From RBG-16-66-20 sp049651845 (GTDB taxonomy: Bacteria; Pseudomonadota; Gammaproteobacteria; Burkholderiales; SG8-39), in NCBI GenBank assembly GCA_049651845.1, contig JBASCW010000089.1, positions 1 through 23,257 of the forward strand: a stretch of 23,257 bases of DNA. The letters are read 5' to 3'. The notes beneath the pieces are model-generated. The model was not told the origin of the DNA, searched no databases, and saw only the letters and a program-made list of their open reading frames with translations. The position numbers and the translations under genes are program-made. Of the stretch, positions 1 through 8,286 are shown one piece after another. Each line of letters starts with the position of its first letter. Within the stretch, counting starts at the first letter, position 1.

Positions 1-2449
1 GGCTAGTGCGCTTCACCTGCTGCACCATCCCCGTGAACGGCCAGTCCTGGCGATACTCGGTGCGCGCCTTCAACCCGGTGGATGCATTCGTCGACTCTTG
101 CCAGCGGAAGCCGAGCAGCCCGCGGCCCTGGTAATTGGCCTTGAGTCCGCCATAGTCGTACGTGTTCGTGATCGTCGAACCACCGCCGTTGCCCGATGAC
201 GAACTCACTACGTACAGGGGCACCTGCAGATCCACATTCGGATACGATGCCGCACTCGTGCCAGAGTGCTTGGCGTAGATCGAAGCGTCGGTGATGGCCT
301 TGTGGGCGATTGACGTCACTGCCCCGAGGCTGTCGGAAATCGACTCCGCAACGTCAGGAACAAAGGAAGGGGAAGACCAAAGGGTGTTGTAGGCCGGGTC
401 GCCGGTGCCGCGAAGCACATCCGTCTTGCCATCGCCGTTGAAGTCGCCAACGTATGTGCGTGTTGACCCGTCGGAGGTTTGCAGCTGGTGTCCGGTCAGT
501 ACAAGCTGGTAATTCGTGAACCCAGTTCCTGTTCCGTACCAGATCGTGTTGTAAGCCGGGTCGCCGGTCCCGCGCAAGACATCCGCCTTGCCGTCGCCAT
601 TGAAGTCGCCGACGTAGGACACCGACGAACCGCCGCTGACTTGAAGCGAATGACCTGTCAAGATCAACTGGTAGTTCGTGAAACCAGTGCCCGTGCCGTA
701 CCAGAGCGTGTTGTATGCAGGGTCGCCGGTTCCGCGCAACACGTCCGCCTTGCCGTCGCCATTGAAATCGCCGACGTACGTCAGCGTTCCGCCGTCCGCG
801 GTCTGCAGCTGGTGTCCCGTCAGGACCATCTGGTAGCTGGACGGCAATCCGGAAGCAGTCCCGTACCAGATCGTGTTGTAAGCCGGGTCGCCGGTCCCGC
901 GCAGCACGTCGGCGATGCCGTCGCCGTTGAAGTCGGCGATGTAAGTACGCGTCGAGCCGTCGGTAGTCTGCAGCTGATGCCCGGTCAGTACCATCTGATA
1001 GCTGGTGGACAGGCCGGCAGACGTCCCGTACCAGATCGTGTTGTAGGCCGGGTCGCTGGTCCCGCGCAGCACGTCGGCAATGCCGTCGCCGTTGAAATCG
1101 CCAATGTACGTGCGCGTCGAGCCGTTCCCGGTCTGCAACTGGTGTCCCGTGAGGACCAGCTGATAGCCGGCGGACAATCCTGAAGCTGTCCCGTACCAGA
1201 TCGTGTTATAGGCCGGGTCGCTTGTCCCACGCAGCACGTCGGCGATGCCGTCGCCGTTAAAGTCACCGACGTAGGTTCGTGTCGTCGCGTCGCCGGTCTG
1301 CATTTGATGTCCAGTCAGGACCATTTGATAGCTTGGAAATCCGTCGGCGGTGCCGTACCAGATCGTGTTGTAGGCCGGGTCCGGGGTGCCGCGCAGAACG
1401 TCGAGCCTGCCGTCGCCGTTGAAATCCCCCAGGTAAATTGCGCCGGAGCCATCGGCGGTTTGCATCTGATGGCCCGTGAGTACCATGCTGTAGATGTTCG
1501 GATCGAGACCGTTGCTCCCGGCGGTGTACGCGAATGCGGTCGGGGCAAGACATGAATTGGTCGGACCGCATTCGAGCAGGCTCGCAAGCCTCGAGCGCAG
1601 CGTGTTTGGACTCTGTTCGTAGGTCAGCCGGAATTCGCGTGCCAGGTTTGCGCCGACGGAAACCGTAAGCTTGCTCAGTCGATTCAGGCTCCTGATGATG
1701 GAGCCGGCCGCGTACGCGTCATAGACGTCGGGCCGGGTGGCATAGACGAATTGGACAGAACTGACGGGGGCGAGAGCGGCAGACGAATTCCCGGTGTAAT
1801 CGATTCTCGAAGGCGAGAAGTCGCCGTTAGCGTTGTCTTCGGTGTAACTGACCGTCAGGTAGTTGCCCTTGGTGTCCGAGGCCTTGTTGAGCGCCCAGAC
1901 GCGAACGGTGGCTTTGCCCTGCGCCTCGATGCGGCTGTCTGCGGTGTTGCCGTACTCCAGGATCTGCCCCGCCTTGGTCCAGGCCTTGAACCAGGCCGGC
2001 CCGGCGCCCGCCGTGCCGTAGCTGATGACCTTGGTGAAGCTCTCGCGCTCGGTGCGGTACTCCGTGTCGTCCGCACCGTAGCTGCCTGAGATCGCCATCA
2101 GCCGCTGCCCATCCAGGCAGTAGCGGTCGTTCCAGTCATAGTTGATCCCGCCCCGCACCCCGTCCTGCGCCACGGTCCTCGGGCAGCGCGTGATCGCCGA
2201 CAGTCCCTCCAGGCTCCAGCCCACCCCGAGCAGGCCGTTGCCCGCCTGGCTGTTGTAGACCAGCGCGAGCTTCGGTTCCATGCCCGCGATCCCTGGGGGC
2301 ACGCGGATCGGGATGCGGTACTCCGCCGCACCTGACTCCGTCACCCGGAAGCTCCCCGGCGTGAAGCCCGCGGCGGTCGTCTGCGCATGCGCAGACTGCA
2401 TCGCAAACGCCGCGCACAACGTCGGGATGAGTTGTCTGGAACGACGCAC
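1..2449 (-). CDS. SpvB/Rhs-type secreted FG-GAP repeat protein, 5' part (C-terminus outside window)
   Basis: Reading leftwards from a GTG at 2449, one frame stays open to the left edge (about 816 residues); the 3' end is missing. An in-frame TAG lies 12 bases upstream, so GTG 2449 is the only reasonable start that keeps a full signal peptide (VRRSRQLIPTLCAAFAMQ..AHAQ, probable cleavage after AHAQ). The mature N-terminus has the SpvB/TcaC-like opening: EYRIPIRVPPG, LALVYNSQAGNGLLGVGWSL, then a CLDGQRL motif. Seven tandem FG-GAP/VCBS-like units with DFNGDG calcium-binding loops follow, then a region ending RTEYRQDWPFTG, as found before Rhs/YD repeats in toxin-complex B-like proteins. Seen: signal peptide, repeats, SpvB-like start. 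Known: such proteins are exported, cell-surface or toxin-delivery polypeptides with a variable C-terminal effector. Inferred: the unseen C-terminus carries Rhs repeats and perhaps a toxin. No export partner or immunity gene is visible upstream. Confidence 0.85.
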   Translation of the reverse strand, partial: MRRSRQLIPTLCAAFAMQSAHAQTTAAGFTPGSFRVTESGAAEYRIPIRVPPGIAGMEPKLALVYNSQAGNGLLGVGWSLEGLSAITRCPRTVAQDGVRGGINYDWNDRYCLDGQRLMAISGSYGADDTEYRTERESFTKVISYGTAGAGPAWFKAWTKAGQILEYGNTADSRIEAQGKATVRVWALNKASDTKGNYLTVSYTEDNANGDFSPSRIDYTGNSSAALAPVSSVQFVYATRPDVYDAYAAGSIIRSLNRLSKLTVSVGANLAREFRLTYEQSPNTLRSRLASLLECGPTNSCLAPTAFAYTAGSNGLDPNIYSMVLTGHQMQTADGSGAIYLGDFNGDGRLDVLRGTPDPAYNTIWYGTADGFPSYQMVLTGHQMQTGDATTRTYVGDFNGDGIADVLRGTSDPAYNTIWYGTASGLSAGYQLVLTGHQLQTGNGSTRTYIGDFNGDGIADVLRGTSDPAYNTIWYGTSAGLSTSYQMVLTGHQLQTTDGSTRTYIADFNGDGIADVLRGTGDPAYNTIWYGTASGLPSSYQMVLTGHQLQTADGGTLTYVGDFNGDGKADVLRGTGDPAYNTLWYGTGTGFTNYQLILTGHSLQVSGGSSVSYVGDFNGDGKADVLRGTGDPAYNTIWYGTGTGFTNYQLVLTGHQLQTSDGSTRTYVGDFNGDGKTDVLRGTGDPAYNTLWSSPSFVPDVAESISDSLGAVTSIAHKAITDASIYAKHSGTSAASYPNVDLQVPLYVVSSSSGNGGGSTITNTYDYGGLKANYQGRGLLGFRWQESTNASTGLKARTEYRQDWPFTGMVQQVKRTS
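375..1492 (-). repeat. Seven tandem FG-GAP (VCBS-like) repeats, 54-55 codons each
   Basis: The same segment recurs at a period of 162 or 165 bp, judged from the GTGTTGT-type motif at 384, 546, 708, 873, 1038, 1203 and 1365. Each unit codes for roughly YQMVLTGHQLQT, TYVGDFNGDG, ADVLRGTGDPAYNTIWYG. Acidic loop residues are kept in every copy, and variation is mostly synonymous or confined to the inter-motif linkers. FG-GAP units usually form beta-propeller blades, and seven blades would close one propeller. Confidence 0.9.
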
Positions 2450-2518
2450 GCCGACTTTCTAATTTGGCGCGCATTGCTTGTCCAACGAGGATTTCGGATT
2501 GAAGCGAGATTTTCTGAT

Positions 2519-2544
2519 GTCTGCGACGAAATCAGATCGCAGAC
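2519..2544. terminator. Hairpin between MFS gene and SpvB-like gene (possible terminator or operator)
   Basis: GTCTGCGA at 2519-2526 is repeated inverted as TCGCAGAC at 2537-2544 with a 10-base loop. It lies 15 bases past the MFS stop codon and about 70 bases before the SpvB-like start, both on the minus strand. No clear T-tract follows on the minus strand, so a factor-independent terminator is unproven; a regulator site for the downstream gene fits equally well. Confidence 0.3.
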
Positions 2545-2558
2545 GATCTACAGACAAA

Positions 2559-3728
2559 CTATCGTGTCGTTCGAAAAATTCTCACAATCAGCGGCGCAGC
2601 AAGGCAGCCCGCGCCGATCGCCCCGTAGGCCCAGACCCAGGCCGCGCCGCTCTCGTCGCCCCCGGCCAGGTCGAGCGCCAGGCCGAACAGCGACGGCCCG
2701 ACCATGCCGCCGGCGAAGCCCGCGAGCGAATACAGGCCGAGCGCCGCGCCGCGCAGCTCCGCCGGCACGGTGCCGACCAGCCCGGCGGTCAGCGTGCCCG
2801 AGTCGGCCATCACCAGCAGCGCGTGCACGACCAGCAGCACGAGCACCAGCGCCCAGTGCGCCGGCGCGCAGAGCGCGAGCGCGAGGCCGGTGGCGCCCGA
2901 GGCGACCATCGCCATGCGCACCCAGCGGCCGCGGCCGATGCGCAGCGCGAGCTCGTTGCCGAGGATCGACGAGGGCACCGCCGCGAGGTTCACGACCGCG
3001 GAGATCGCGGCGACGTTCCAAGGATAGGCTTCGCCCTGGGATTGCAGGCCCGCCGAAAAGGCGAGAAACGCGACCATCCAGCCGCGCGAGCCGAACAGCT
3101 CGATGCAGTGCACGCAATAGCCGAGCGTGTACCCGGCGGCGGCGCGATCGGCGAGCACCCTGCGCCAGGCGGCGACCGGGAACAGCGTGGCAAGGGAGAA
3201 CGGCGGATTTTCTCTTTTCTCCTGATCGACTTTCTCAACAAAGAGATAGACCGTAGTCCCCGCAAGCAAAGGTCCCAGCGCGGAGACCACGAAGGCCGTG
3301 CGCCAGCCGTGGCTGGCGGCGAGCAGCCCGGCGAGCGCGAGCGAGAGCGCGGTGCCGATGCCGAAGAACGAGGTATAGAACGAGATGTAGCGGCTTTGCA
3401 AAGGCCCGGTGACGCGGTCCGAGAGCAGGCGCAGGCCCGGCATGTAGGTGGCGGCGACGCCAGCCCCGAGCAGCGCCTGCAGCAGTGCCGCGCTCGCCAG
3501 GCCCTGCGCCGCCACGCCGAATCCCGCGGCGCCCGCGAACCCCAGCAGGCTGCCGGCGAGGTAGACGCGCCGGCCGTCGACGTGGTCCGTGAGCGCGGTC
3601 CAATACGAGACCGTCGCGGTGTAGCCGAGAAAGAACGCGCTGCCGATGAGGCCCGCCTGCGCGTTCGACAACTGCCAGAGATCGCGCAGCTCGGGCAGCA
3701 GCGCGGCGTAGGTCGCGAAGCCCAGCAT
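2559..3728 (-). CDS. MFS family transporter
   Basis: A hydrophobic protein of 389 residues from the first ATG, with about 12 predicted membrane helices and a central hydrophilic loop (EKVDQEKRENPP, about residue 165). The inner-membrane major facilitator fold is clear from the repeated small-residue helices and motif-A-like loops (LTDHVDGRRVYLAG after helix 2). The substrate cannot be read from sequence. ATG 3728 cuts into helix 1: the frame continues upstream through LNAAKVIIGAHILS, which completes that helix, to a CTG at 3770 overlapping the TGA of the paaF-like gene as CTGA. The true start is therefore probably upstream, with a non-ATG codon and translational coupling. Last gene of the minus-strand paaY-paaF unit, so uptake or efflux of an aromatic acid or related metabolite is a reasonable but unproven role. 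Confidence 0.85.
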   Translation of the reverse strand: MLGFATYAALLPELRDLWQLSNAQAGLIGSAFFLGYTATVSYWTALTDHVDGRRVYLAGSLLGFAGAAGFGVAAQGLASAALLQALLGAGVAATYMPGLRLLSDRVTGPLQSRYISFYTSFFGIGTALSLALAGLLAASHGWRTAFVVSALGPLLAGTTVYLFVEKVDQEKRENPPFSLATLFPVAAWRRVLADRAAAGYTLGYCVHCIELFGSRGWMVAFLAFSAGLQSQGEAYPWNVAAISAVVNLAAVPSSILGNELALRIGRGRWVRMAMVASGATGLALALCAPAHWALVLVLLVVHALLVMADSGTLTAGLVGTVPAELRGAALGLYSLAGFAGGMVGPSLFGLALDLAGGDESGAAWVWAYGAIGAGCLAAPLIVRIFRTTR

Positions 3729-3766
3729 CGAGAGGATGTGGGCGCCGATGATAACTTTGGCTGCGT

Positions 3767-4543
3767 TCAGCGGTGCCTGAATTTAGGCTTTCGTTTTTCG
3801 ACGAACGCCGCCATCCCCTCCTTTTGATCGTCCAGCGCGAACGCAGCATGGAACAGGCGCCGCTCGAACAGCACGCCCTCCGACAGCGTGCCTTCGTAGG
3901 CGCGGTTGATCGCCTCCTTCACCATCATCACCGCGGGCAGCGAGAAGGCGGCGATCTTGTCGGCGACCGCCAGCGCCTCCTGCATGAGCTTTTCGTTCGG
4001 CACCACGCGCGACACCAGGCCCGCGCGCTCGGCCTCCTGGGCGTCCATCATGCGCGCCGTGAGGCACAGGTCCATCGCCTTCGCCTTGCCGACCGCGCGC
4101 GGCAGGCGTTGCGTGCCGCCCGAGCCCGGCAGGATGCCCAGGGTGATCTCCGGCTGGCCGAACTTCGCGCTCTCGGCCGCGACGACGATGTCGCACATCA
4201 TCGCCAGCTCGCAGCCGCCGCCGAGCGCGTAGCCCGCGACCGCGGCGATCACCGGCTTCCTCACGTTGCGGATGTGTTCCCAGTCGCGCGTGATGAAGTT
4301 GCTCCTGAAGGCGTGCGCGAAGTCGAAATCCTTCATCGCGGCGATGTCGGCGCCCGCGGCGAAGGCCTTCCCGCTGCCGGTGATCACGATCGCGCCGACG
4401 CCGTCGTCGGCGTCGAAGGCGTAGAGCGCGGCGCCCAGCTCCTGCATGAGCTTGGGCGCGAGCGCGTTCATCTGCTTGGGCCGGTTGAGCGTGATCAGCG
4501 CCACGCGCCCCTTCACTTCGGTGGTGATGAATTCGTAGCTCAT
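3767..4543 (-). CDS. paaF: Enoyl-CoA hydratase, PaaF-like
   Basis: A 258-residue crotonase-fold protein of the usual length for short-chain enoyl-CoA hydratases. Both catalytic glutamates are present 20 residues apart: Glu112 in GGGCELAMMCD and Glu132 in FGQPEITLGILPGSGG. The oxyanion-hole segment is FAAGADI (about 61-67). Known: these enzymes add water across 2,3-enoyl-CoA; PaaF acts on 2,3-dehydroadipyl-CoA in lower phenylacetate catabolism. Its ATG overlaps the paaY stop as ATGA and its TGA overlaps the probable start of the MFS gene, so the three are likely one operon. The PaaF assignment rests on context with paaY, paaG and paaK; a general fatty-acid hydratase (EchA/FadB1-like) is the main alternative. 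Confidence 0.85.
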   Translation of the reverse strand: MSYEFITTEVKGRVALITLNRPKQMNALAPKLMQELGAALYAFDADDGVGAIVITGSGKAFAAGADIAAMKDFDFAHAFRSNFITRDWEHIRNVRKPVIAAVAGYALGGGCELAMMCDIVVAAESAKFGQPEITLGILPGSGGTQRLPRAVGKAKAMDLCLTARMMDAQEAERAGLVSRVVPNEKLMQEALAVADKIAAFSLPAVMMVKEAINRAYEGTLSEGVLFERRLFHAAFALDDQKEGMAAFVEKRKPKFRHR

Positions 4544-5151
4544 GCTTTCCTCGCCTTCATTTCGGAAAGAGGGATTACGTCCGGCATCGCGAAGCGCCGG
4601 CGGTTCGGCTCGACCTCGGCCAGCGCCTCCACGCGCGCCATGGTCCGCACGCTGCGCTCCGCAAGACGCTGATAGATTGCGGCATTGTCGCGCTTCCAGC
4701 GCAGCTCGTCGGCCGAGAGCTCGCGCAGCACCCTGGCCGGGATGCCGGCGGCGAGCGCGCGCGCCGGGATCTTCGCCTCGGCGCGCACGAAGGCGAGCGC
4801 CGCGACCATCGCGTCCTCGCCCACCTCGGCGTTGTCGTTCACGACCGCGTTCATGCCGATCAGCGCACCGCGCTGCACGACACAGCCGTGCAGCACCGCG
4901 CCGTGCCCCACCGCGGCGTCGCGGCCGACCACCGTGTCCTTGCCCGGAAAGCCGTGCAGCACGCAGCTGTCCTGCACGTTGGCGCCTTCCTCGACCACGA
5001 TGCGGCCGAAATCGCCGCGCAGGCTGGCGCAGGGCCCGATGTAGGCGCGCGCGCCGACGATCACGTCGCCCACCAGCACCGCGCTGTCGTGCACGAACGC
5101 GGACCGGTGCACGACGGGAACGATCCCGTCGATGGAATAGACCTTGGGCAT
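4540..5151 (-). CDS. paaY: Gamma-carbonic-anhydrase-like protein PaaY
   Basis: 203 residues starting MPKVYSIDG at ATG 5151. A left-handed beta-helix (hexapeptide repeat) protein: successive short repeats run from about residue 18 to 135, followed by a helical C-terminus (LSADELRWKRDNAAIYQ) typical of PaaY rather than of shorter gamma-CAs. Zinc ligands His66 (LHGFPG), His83 and His88 (VGHGAVLHGC) are present. Known: PaaY is a thioesterase-type accessory of the phenylacetate pathway, thought to remove inhibitory CoA adducts. The frame stays open far upstream, antisense to paaG, but those codons look like non-coding shadow, so the first PaaY-like ATG is used. It begins 27 bases from the divergent paaG start and overlaps paaF by four bases. 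Confidence 0.9.
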   Translation of the reverse strand: MPKVYSIDGIVPVVHRSAFVHDSAVLVGDVIVGARAYIGPCASLRGDFGRIVVEEGANVQDSCVLHGFPGKDTVVGRDAAVGHGAVLHGCVVQRGALIGMNAVVNDNAEVGEDAMVAALAFVRAEAKIPARALAAGIPARVLRELSADELRWKRDNAAIYQRLAERSVRTMARVEALAEVEPNRRRFAMPDVIPLSEMKARKA

Positions 5152-5178
5152 GGCCGGGATTTTAGCTAAGCTTTGCCC
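5152..5178. promoter_or_regulatory. 27-bp divergent gap between paaY and paaG
   Basis: Only 27 bases separate the paaY ATG (minus) from the paaG ATG (plus). The gap is locally AT-rich (GATTTTAGCTAAGCTTT), unlike its flanks, and contains a repeated AGCT core. Promoters for both directions would have to overlap each other and extend into the opposite coding sequences. No clear -35/-10 pair or strong ribosome site could be assigned. Confidence 0.35.
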
Positions 5179-5979
5179 ATGGAACCCGTTCTCGTTTCGC
5201 TCGATTCGGGCGTGCTGCGCGTCACGCTCAACCGCCCGGATACGCTCAATGCCTTCACCGTCGCGATGACCCAGGCGCTCGCCGCCGCGGTGGCGCGCGC
5301 CGAATCGGACAGCGCGATACGCTGCCTGCTCGTCACCGGCGCCGGCCGTGGCTTCTGCGCTGGCCAGGACCTGAAGGAGCGCGATATGCGCGCTGGCGAG
5401 CGCGACATGAGCGCCAAGGACATCGACCTGGGCGGCGGCCTCGACGAGCGCTACAACCCGCTCATCCGCCGCATGCAGGCGCTGCCGAAGCCGATCGTCT
5501 GCGCGGTGAACGGCGTGGCCGCGGGCGCGGGCGCCAACTTCGCGCTCGCCTGCGACCTGGTGATCGCCGCACGCTCGGCCTCGTTCATCCAGGCTTTCGT
5601 CAAGATCGGCCTGGTGCCCGACTGCGGCGGCAGCTACTTCCTGCCGCGCCTCGCGGGCACGCAGCGCGCGATGGCGCTCGCGATGACGGGCGAAAAGCTC
5701 TCGGCCGAGGACGCCGAGCGCTGGGGCGTGATCTGGAAATGCGTCGACGATGCCTCGCTGAAAACCGAATCCGAGAAGCTCGCGCTGCAGCTGGCGAGCG
5801 GGCCGACGCGCTCGCTCGGCCTGATCAAGCAGGCGATCCATGCCTCGGCCGGCAATTCGCTCGCCGCGCAGCTCGATCTGGAGCGCGACCTGCAGCGCGA
5901 AGTGGGCCGCGGCAAGGACTACCGCGAGGGCGTGGCCGCGTTCCTGGAAAAGCGCAAGCCTGCTTTCAGCGGGGAATGA
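5179..5979 (+). CDS. paaG: 2-(1,2-epoxy-1,2-dihydrophenyl)acetyl-CoA isomerase PaaG
   Basis: 266 residues, crotonase superfamily, from ATG 5179 (an in-frame TTG lies six bases upstream). The oxyanion segment is FCAGQDL (about 59-65). The first hydratase glutamate is replaced by Asn120 (GAGANFALACD), while Asp148 sits in GLVPDCGG at the place of the second; this Asp-type site is the isomerase pattern of PaaG rather than a hydratase. Known role: isomerises the ring epoxide made by PaaABCE to the seven-membered oxepin-CoA, ahead of PaaZ ring cleavage. First gene of a plus-strand unit, one base before paaK. A generic enoyl-CoA isomerase is possible, but the paaK and paaY neighbours favour PaaG. 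Confidence 0.88.
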   Translation: MEPVLVSLDSGVLRVTLNRPDTLNAFTVAMTQALAAAVARAESDSAIRCLLVTGAGRGFCAGQDLKERDMRAGERDMSAKDIDLGGGLDERYNPLIRRMQALPKPIVCAVNGVAAGAGANFALACDLVIAARSASFIQAFVKIGLVPDCGGSYFLPRLAGTQRAMALAMTGEKLSAEDAERWGVIWKCVDDASLKTESEKLALQLASGPTRSLGLIKQAIHASAGNSLAAQLDLERDLQREVGRGKDYREGVAAFLEKRKPAFSGE

Positions 5980-5980
5980 G

Positions 5981-7270
5981 ATGCCCATGAAGAAGCGGTT
6001 CACGCTCGAGCCGGTCGAGAAAGCGTCGCGCAAGAAGCTGCAGGCATTGCAGCTCTCGCGCCTGAAGCGCACGCTCGCGCTCGCCTACGAGCGCGTGCCG
6101 CAATACCGCAGGAAGTTCGACGCCGCGGGCGTGAAGCCGAAGGACCTGCGCACGCTCGCCGACCTCGCCCGGTTCCCGTTCACCACCAAGGCGGACCTGC
6201 GCGAGACTTACCCGTTCGGCATGTTCGCGGTGCCAATGCATGAAGTCGTGCGCGTGCACGCGTCCTCCGGCACCACCGGCAAGCCGACCGTGGTCGGCTA
6301 CACGAAGAAGGACATCGACACCTGGGCGCACCTGATGGCGCGCTCGCTGCGCGCCGCGGGCGCGCGCCCGGGCGACAAGGTGCACAACGCCTACGGCTAC
6401 GGCCTGTTTACCGGCGGCCTCGGCGTGCACTACGGCGCCGAGCGGCTGGGCCTGGCGACGATCCCGGTCTCCGGCGGCATGACCGAGCGCCAGGTGCAGC
6501 TGATCCGCGACTTCAAACCCGAGATCATCACGGTGACGCCCTCCTACATGCTGGCGATCGCCGACGAGATGGAGCGCCAGGGCGTGGACCCGAAGAAGTC
6601 GTCCTTGCGCGTCGGCATCTTCGGCGCCGAGCCCTGGACCGACGAGATGCGCCGCAATATCGAGAAGCGTACTTCGCTGCAGGCGGTGGACCTGTACGGC
6701 CTGTCGGAGGTCCTAGGACCAGGCGTCGCCTGCGAGTGCCTCGAGACCAAGGACGGTCCCACGATCTGGGAGGACCACTTCTATCCCGAGGTGGTGGATC
6801 CGGCCACCGGCGAGGTGCTGCCCGGCGGCGCGCCGGGCGAGCTCGTGTTCACCTCGCTCACGAAGGAGGCCTTGCCCGTCATCCGCTATCGCACGCGCAA
6901 TCTGACCCGCTTGCTGCCCGGCAGCGCGCGCACGATGCGGCGCATGGCGCGCATCACCGGCCGCTCGGACGACATGATGATCATCCGCGGCGTCAACGTG
7001 TTTCCCTCGCAGATCGAGGAGCTCATCCTCAGGCTGCCGGCGCTCTCGCCGCACTACGTGCTCGAGCTCACCAAGCAGGGCCCGCTCGATCAGCTTGCCG
7101 TGCTGGTCGAGGCCGTACCGGGCGCCGATGAAGCCGCGGCGATGGCGAAGCTGCAGCACGACATCAAGTCGCTGATCGGCATCAGCGCGGAGGTGCGTGT
7201 CGTGCCGATCAGCACCATCGAGCGCTCGATCGGCAAGGCCAAGCGGGTCGTCGACAAGCGCGCCAAGTGA
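5981..7270 (+). CDS. paaK: Phenylacetate-CoA ligase PaaK
   Basis: 429 residues, normal PaaK length, starting at ATG 5981 one base after the paaG stop (a second ATG lies two codons on; GGGGA precedes). ANL adenylating fold: the P-loop-like motif HASSGTTGKPT (about 93-103), YGLSE (about 239-243), the hinge/RGVNVFPSQIEE region (about 336-347), and a C-terminal catalytic lysine region GKAKRV near residue 421. Known reaction: phenylacetate + ATP + CoA to phenylacetyl-CoA, AMP and pyrophosphate, the committing cytosolic step of aerobic phenylacetate catabolism. Its TGA overlaps the GTG of the next gene (GTGA). Confidence 0.95.
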   Translation: MPMKKRFTLEPVEKASRKKLQALQLSRLKRTLALAYERVPQYRRKFDAAGVKPKDLRTLADLARFPFTTKADLRETYPFGMFAVPMHEVVRVHASSGTTGKPTVVGYTKKDIDTWAHLMARSLRAAGARPGDKVHNAYGYGLFTGGLGVHYGAERLGLATIPVSGGMTERQVQLIRDFKPEIITVTPSYMLAIADEMERQGVDPKKSSLRVGIFGAEPWTDEMRRNIEKRTSLQAVDLYGLSEVLGPGVACECLETKDGPTIWEDHFYPEVVDPATGEVLPGGAPGELVFTSLTKEALPVIRYRTRNLTRLLPGSARTMRRMARITGRSDDMMIIRGVNVFPSQIEELILRLPALSPHYVLELTKQGPLDQLAVLVEAVPGADEAAAMAKLQHDIKSLIGISAEVRVVPISTIERSIGKAKRVVDKRAK

Positions 7271-8286
7271 GAGCTCTTCACTTCGCCGCGGGCGCGCTGC
7301 TCGGGCTGCTCGGCGCGGCCGCGCAGGCGGCGACCGGCCTCGCCGAGCTCGCGGGTCTCGCGGGCGACGGCCCGGTCACCGTGTTTTACGCATCGAGCGA
7401 CGCCGCGCAGCCGGTCAAGCGCGGGCCGTTCGAGCTTAACGTCGCCTGGCAGGGTGCCCCCGTGCGCGGCAACGGCCGGCTGGTCGTCGTGTCGCACGGG
7501 TCCGGCGGCTCGCCCTGGGTGCACGCCGACCTCGCGCAGGCGCTGGTCGCGGCCGGCTTCGTGGTCGCGCTGCCCGAGCACGCGGGCGACAACTACAAGG
7601 ATACGAGCGGCATCGGCCCGGCGAGCTGGCGCAAGCGGCCGGCCGAAGTCACGCGCGCGATCGACGCGATCGGCAAGGATGCGCGCTTCGCGCCGCTGCT
7701 CAAGCTCGACCGTGTCGGCGTCTACGGCATGTCGGCGGGCGGGCACACGGCGCTCACGCTGGCGGGCGGGCGCTGGGCGCCGGCGCAGGTCGCACGCCAC
7801 TGCGAAGCGCACATCCGCGCGGATTTTCCCGCCTGCGTCGGATTGTCCACGCGCCTCACGGGCGGCTGGTCCGACAGCTTCAAGATCTGGACGTCGCTCG
7901 CCATCATCGGCCAGCGCTTCAGCGACGCGTCCTGGGTGAGCTACAGCGACCCGCGCGTGCGCGCGGTGGTCGCCGCCGTGCCCTATGCCGCCGATTTCGA
8001 CATGGCCTCGTTCGCCGCGCCGCCCGTGCCGCTCGGCCTGGTGTCGGCAGCGCAGGACAAGTGGCTCGCGCCGCGCTTCCACAGCGAGGCGGTGCTCGCG
8101 GCCTGCAAGCCCTGCGAGCGCGTCGCCGACCTCGCGAACGGCGGCCACGGCGCGCTGCTCTCGCCATTTCCGCCGAAGCTCTCCGAAGCTGCGGCCGAGC
8201 TGCTGAACGATCCTCCCGGCTTCGACCGCAAGCTGCTGCCCGAAGTGGACCGCAAGATCGCAGACTTCTTCCGCAGGCACCTGTGA
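7267..8286 (+). CDS. Secreted alpha/beta hydrolase (dienelactone-hydrolase/lipase-like)
   Basis: 339 residues from GTG 7267, which overlaps the paaK stop by four bases. An N-terminal signal peptide (about residues 1-21, cleavage near AQA|AT) predicts periplasmic or secreted location. The core shows the hydrolase fold: VVVSHGSGGS (about 73-82, oxyanion region), nucleophile Ser156 in GMSAGG, probable acid Asp264 (AAQDKW) and His294 in NGGHGALLSP. Four cysteines (Cys178, Cys190, Cys280, Cys283) may form disulfides, consistent with export. Known: such proteins are annotated as dienelactone hydrolase or PAF-acetylhydrolase-like. Substrate unknown; the overlap with paaK suggests co-translation, perhaps release of an aromatic acid from an ester, which is inference. 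Confidence 0.85.
   Translation: MRALHFAAGALLGLLGAAAQAATGLAELAGLAGDGPVTVFYASSDAAQPVKRGPFELNVAWQGAPVRGNGRLVVVSHGSGGSPWVHADLAQALVAAGFVVALPEHAGDNYKDTSGIGPASWRKRPAEVTRAIDAIGKDARFAPLLKLDRVGVYGMSAGGHTALTLAGGRWAPAQVARHCEAHIRADFPACVGLSTRLTGGWSDSFKIWTSLAIIGQRFSDASWVSYSDPRVRAVVAAVPYAADFDMASFAAPPVPLGLVSAAQDKWLAPRFHSEAVLAACKPCERVADLANGGHGALLSPFPPKLSEAAAELLNDPPGFDRKLLPEVDRKIADFFRRHL

Noticed and set aside
375..1492. Possible CRISPR-like or satellite repeat array
   Set aside because: Periods of 162/165 bp keep the reading frame and code for DFNGDG-containing units; it is a protein repeat, not a CRISPR.
2478..3827. 449-codon plus-strand frame opposite the MFS gene
   Set aside because: Arg/Ala/Gln-rich translation without motifs, antisense to a clear transporter; a high-GC shadow frame.
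5152..6072. Upstream extension of the paaY frame antisense to paaG
   Set aside because: The added residues are shadow-like and all family motifs lie after MPKVYS at 5151.
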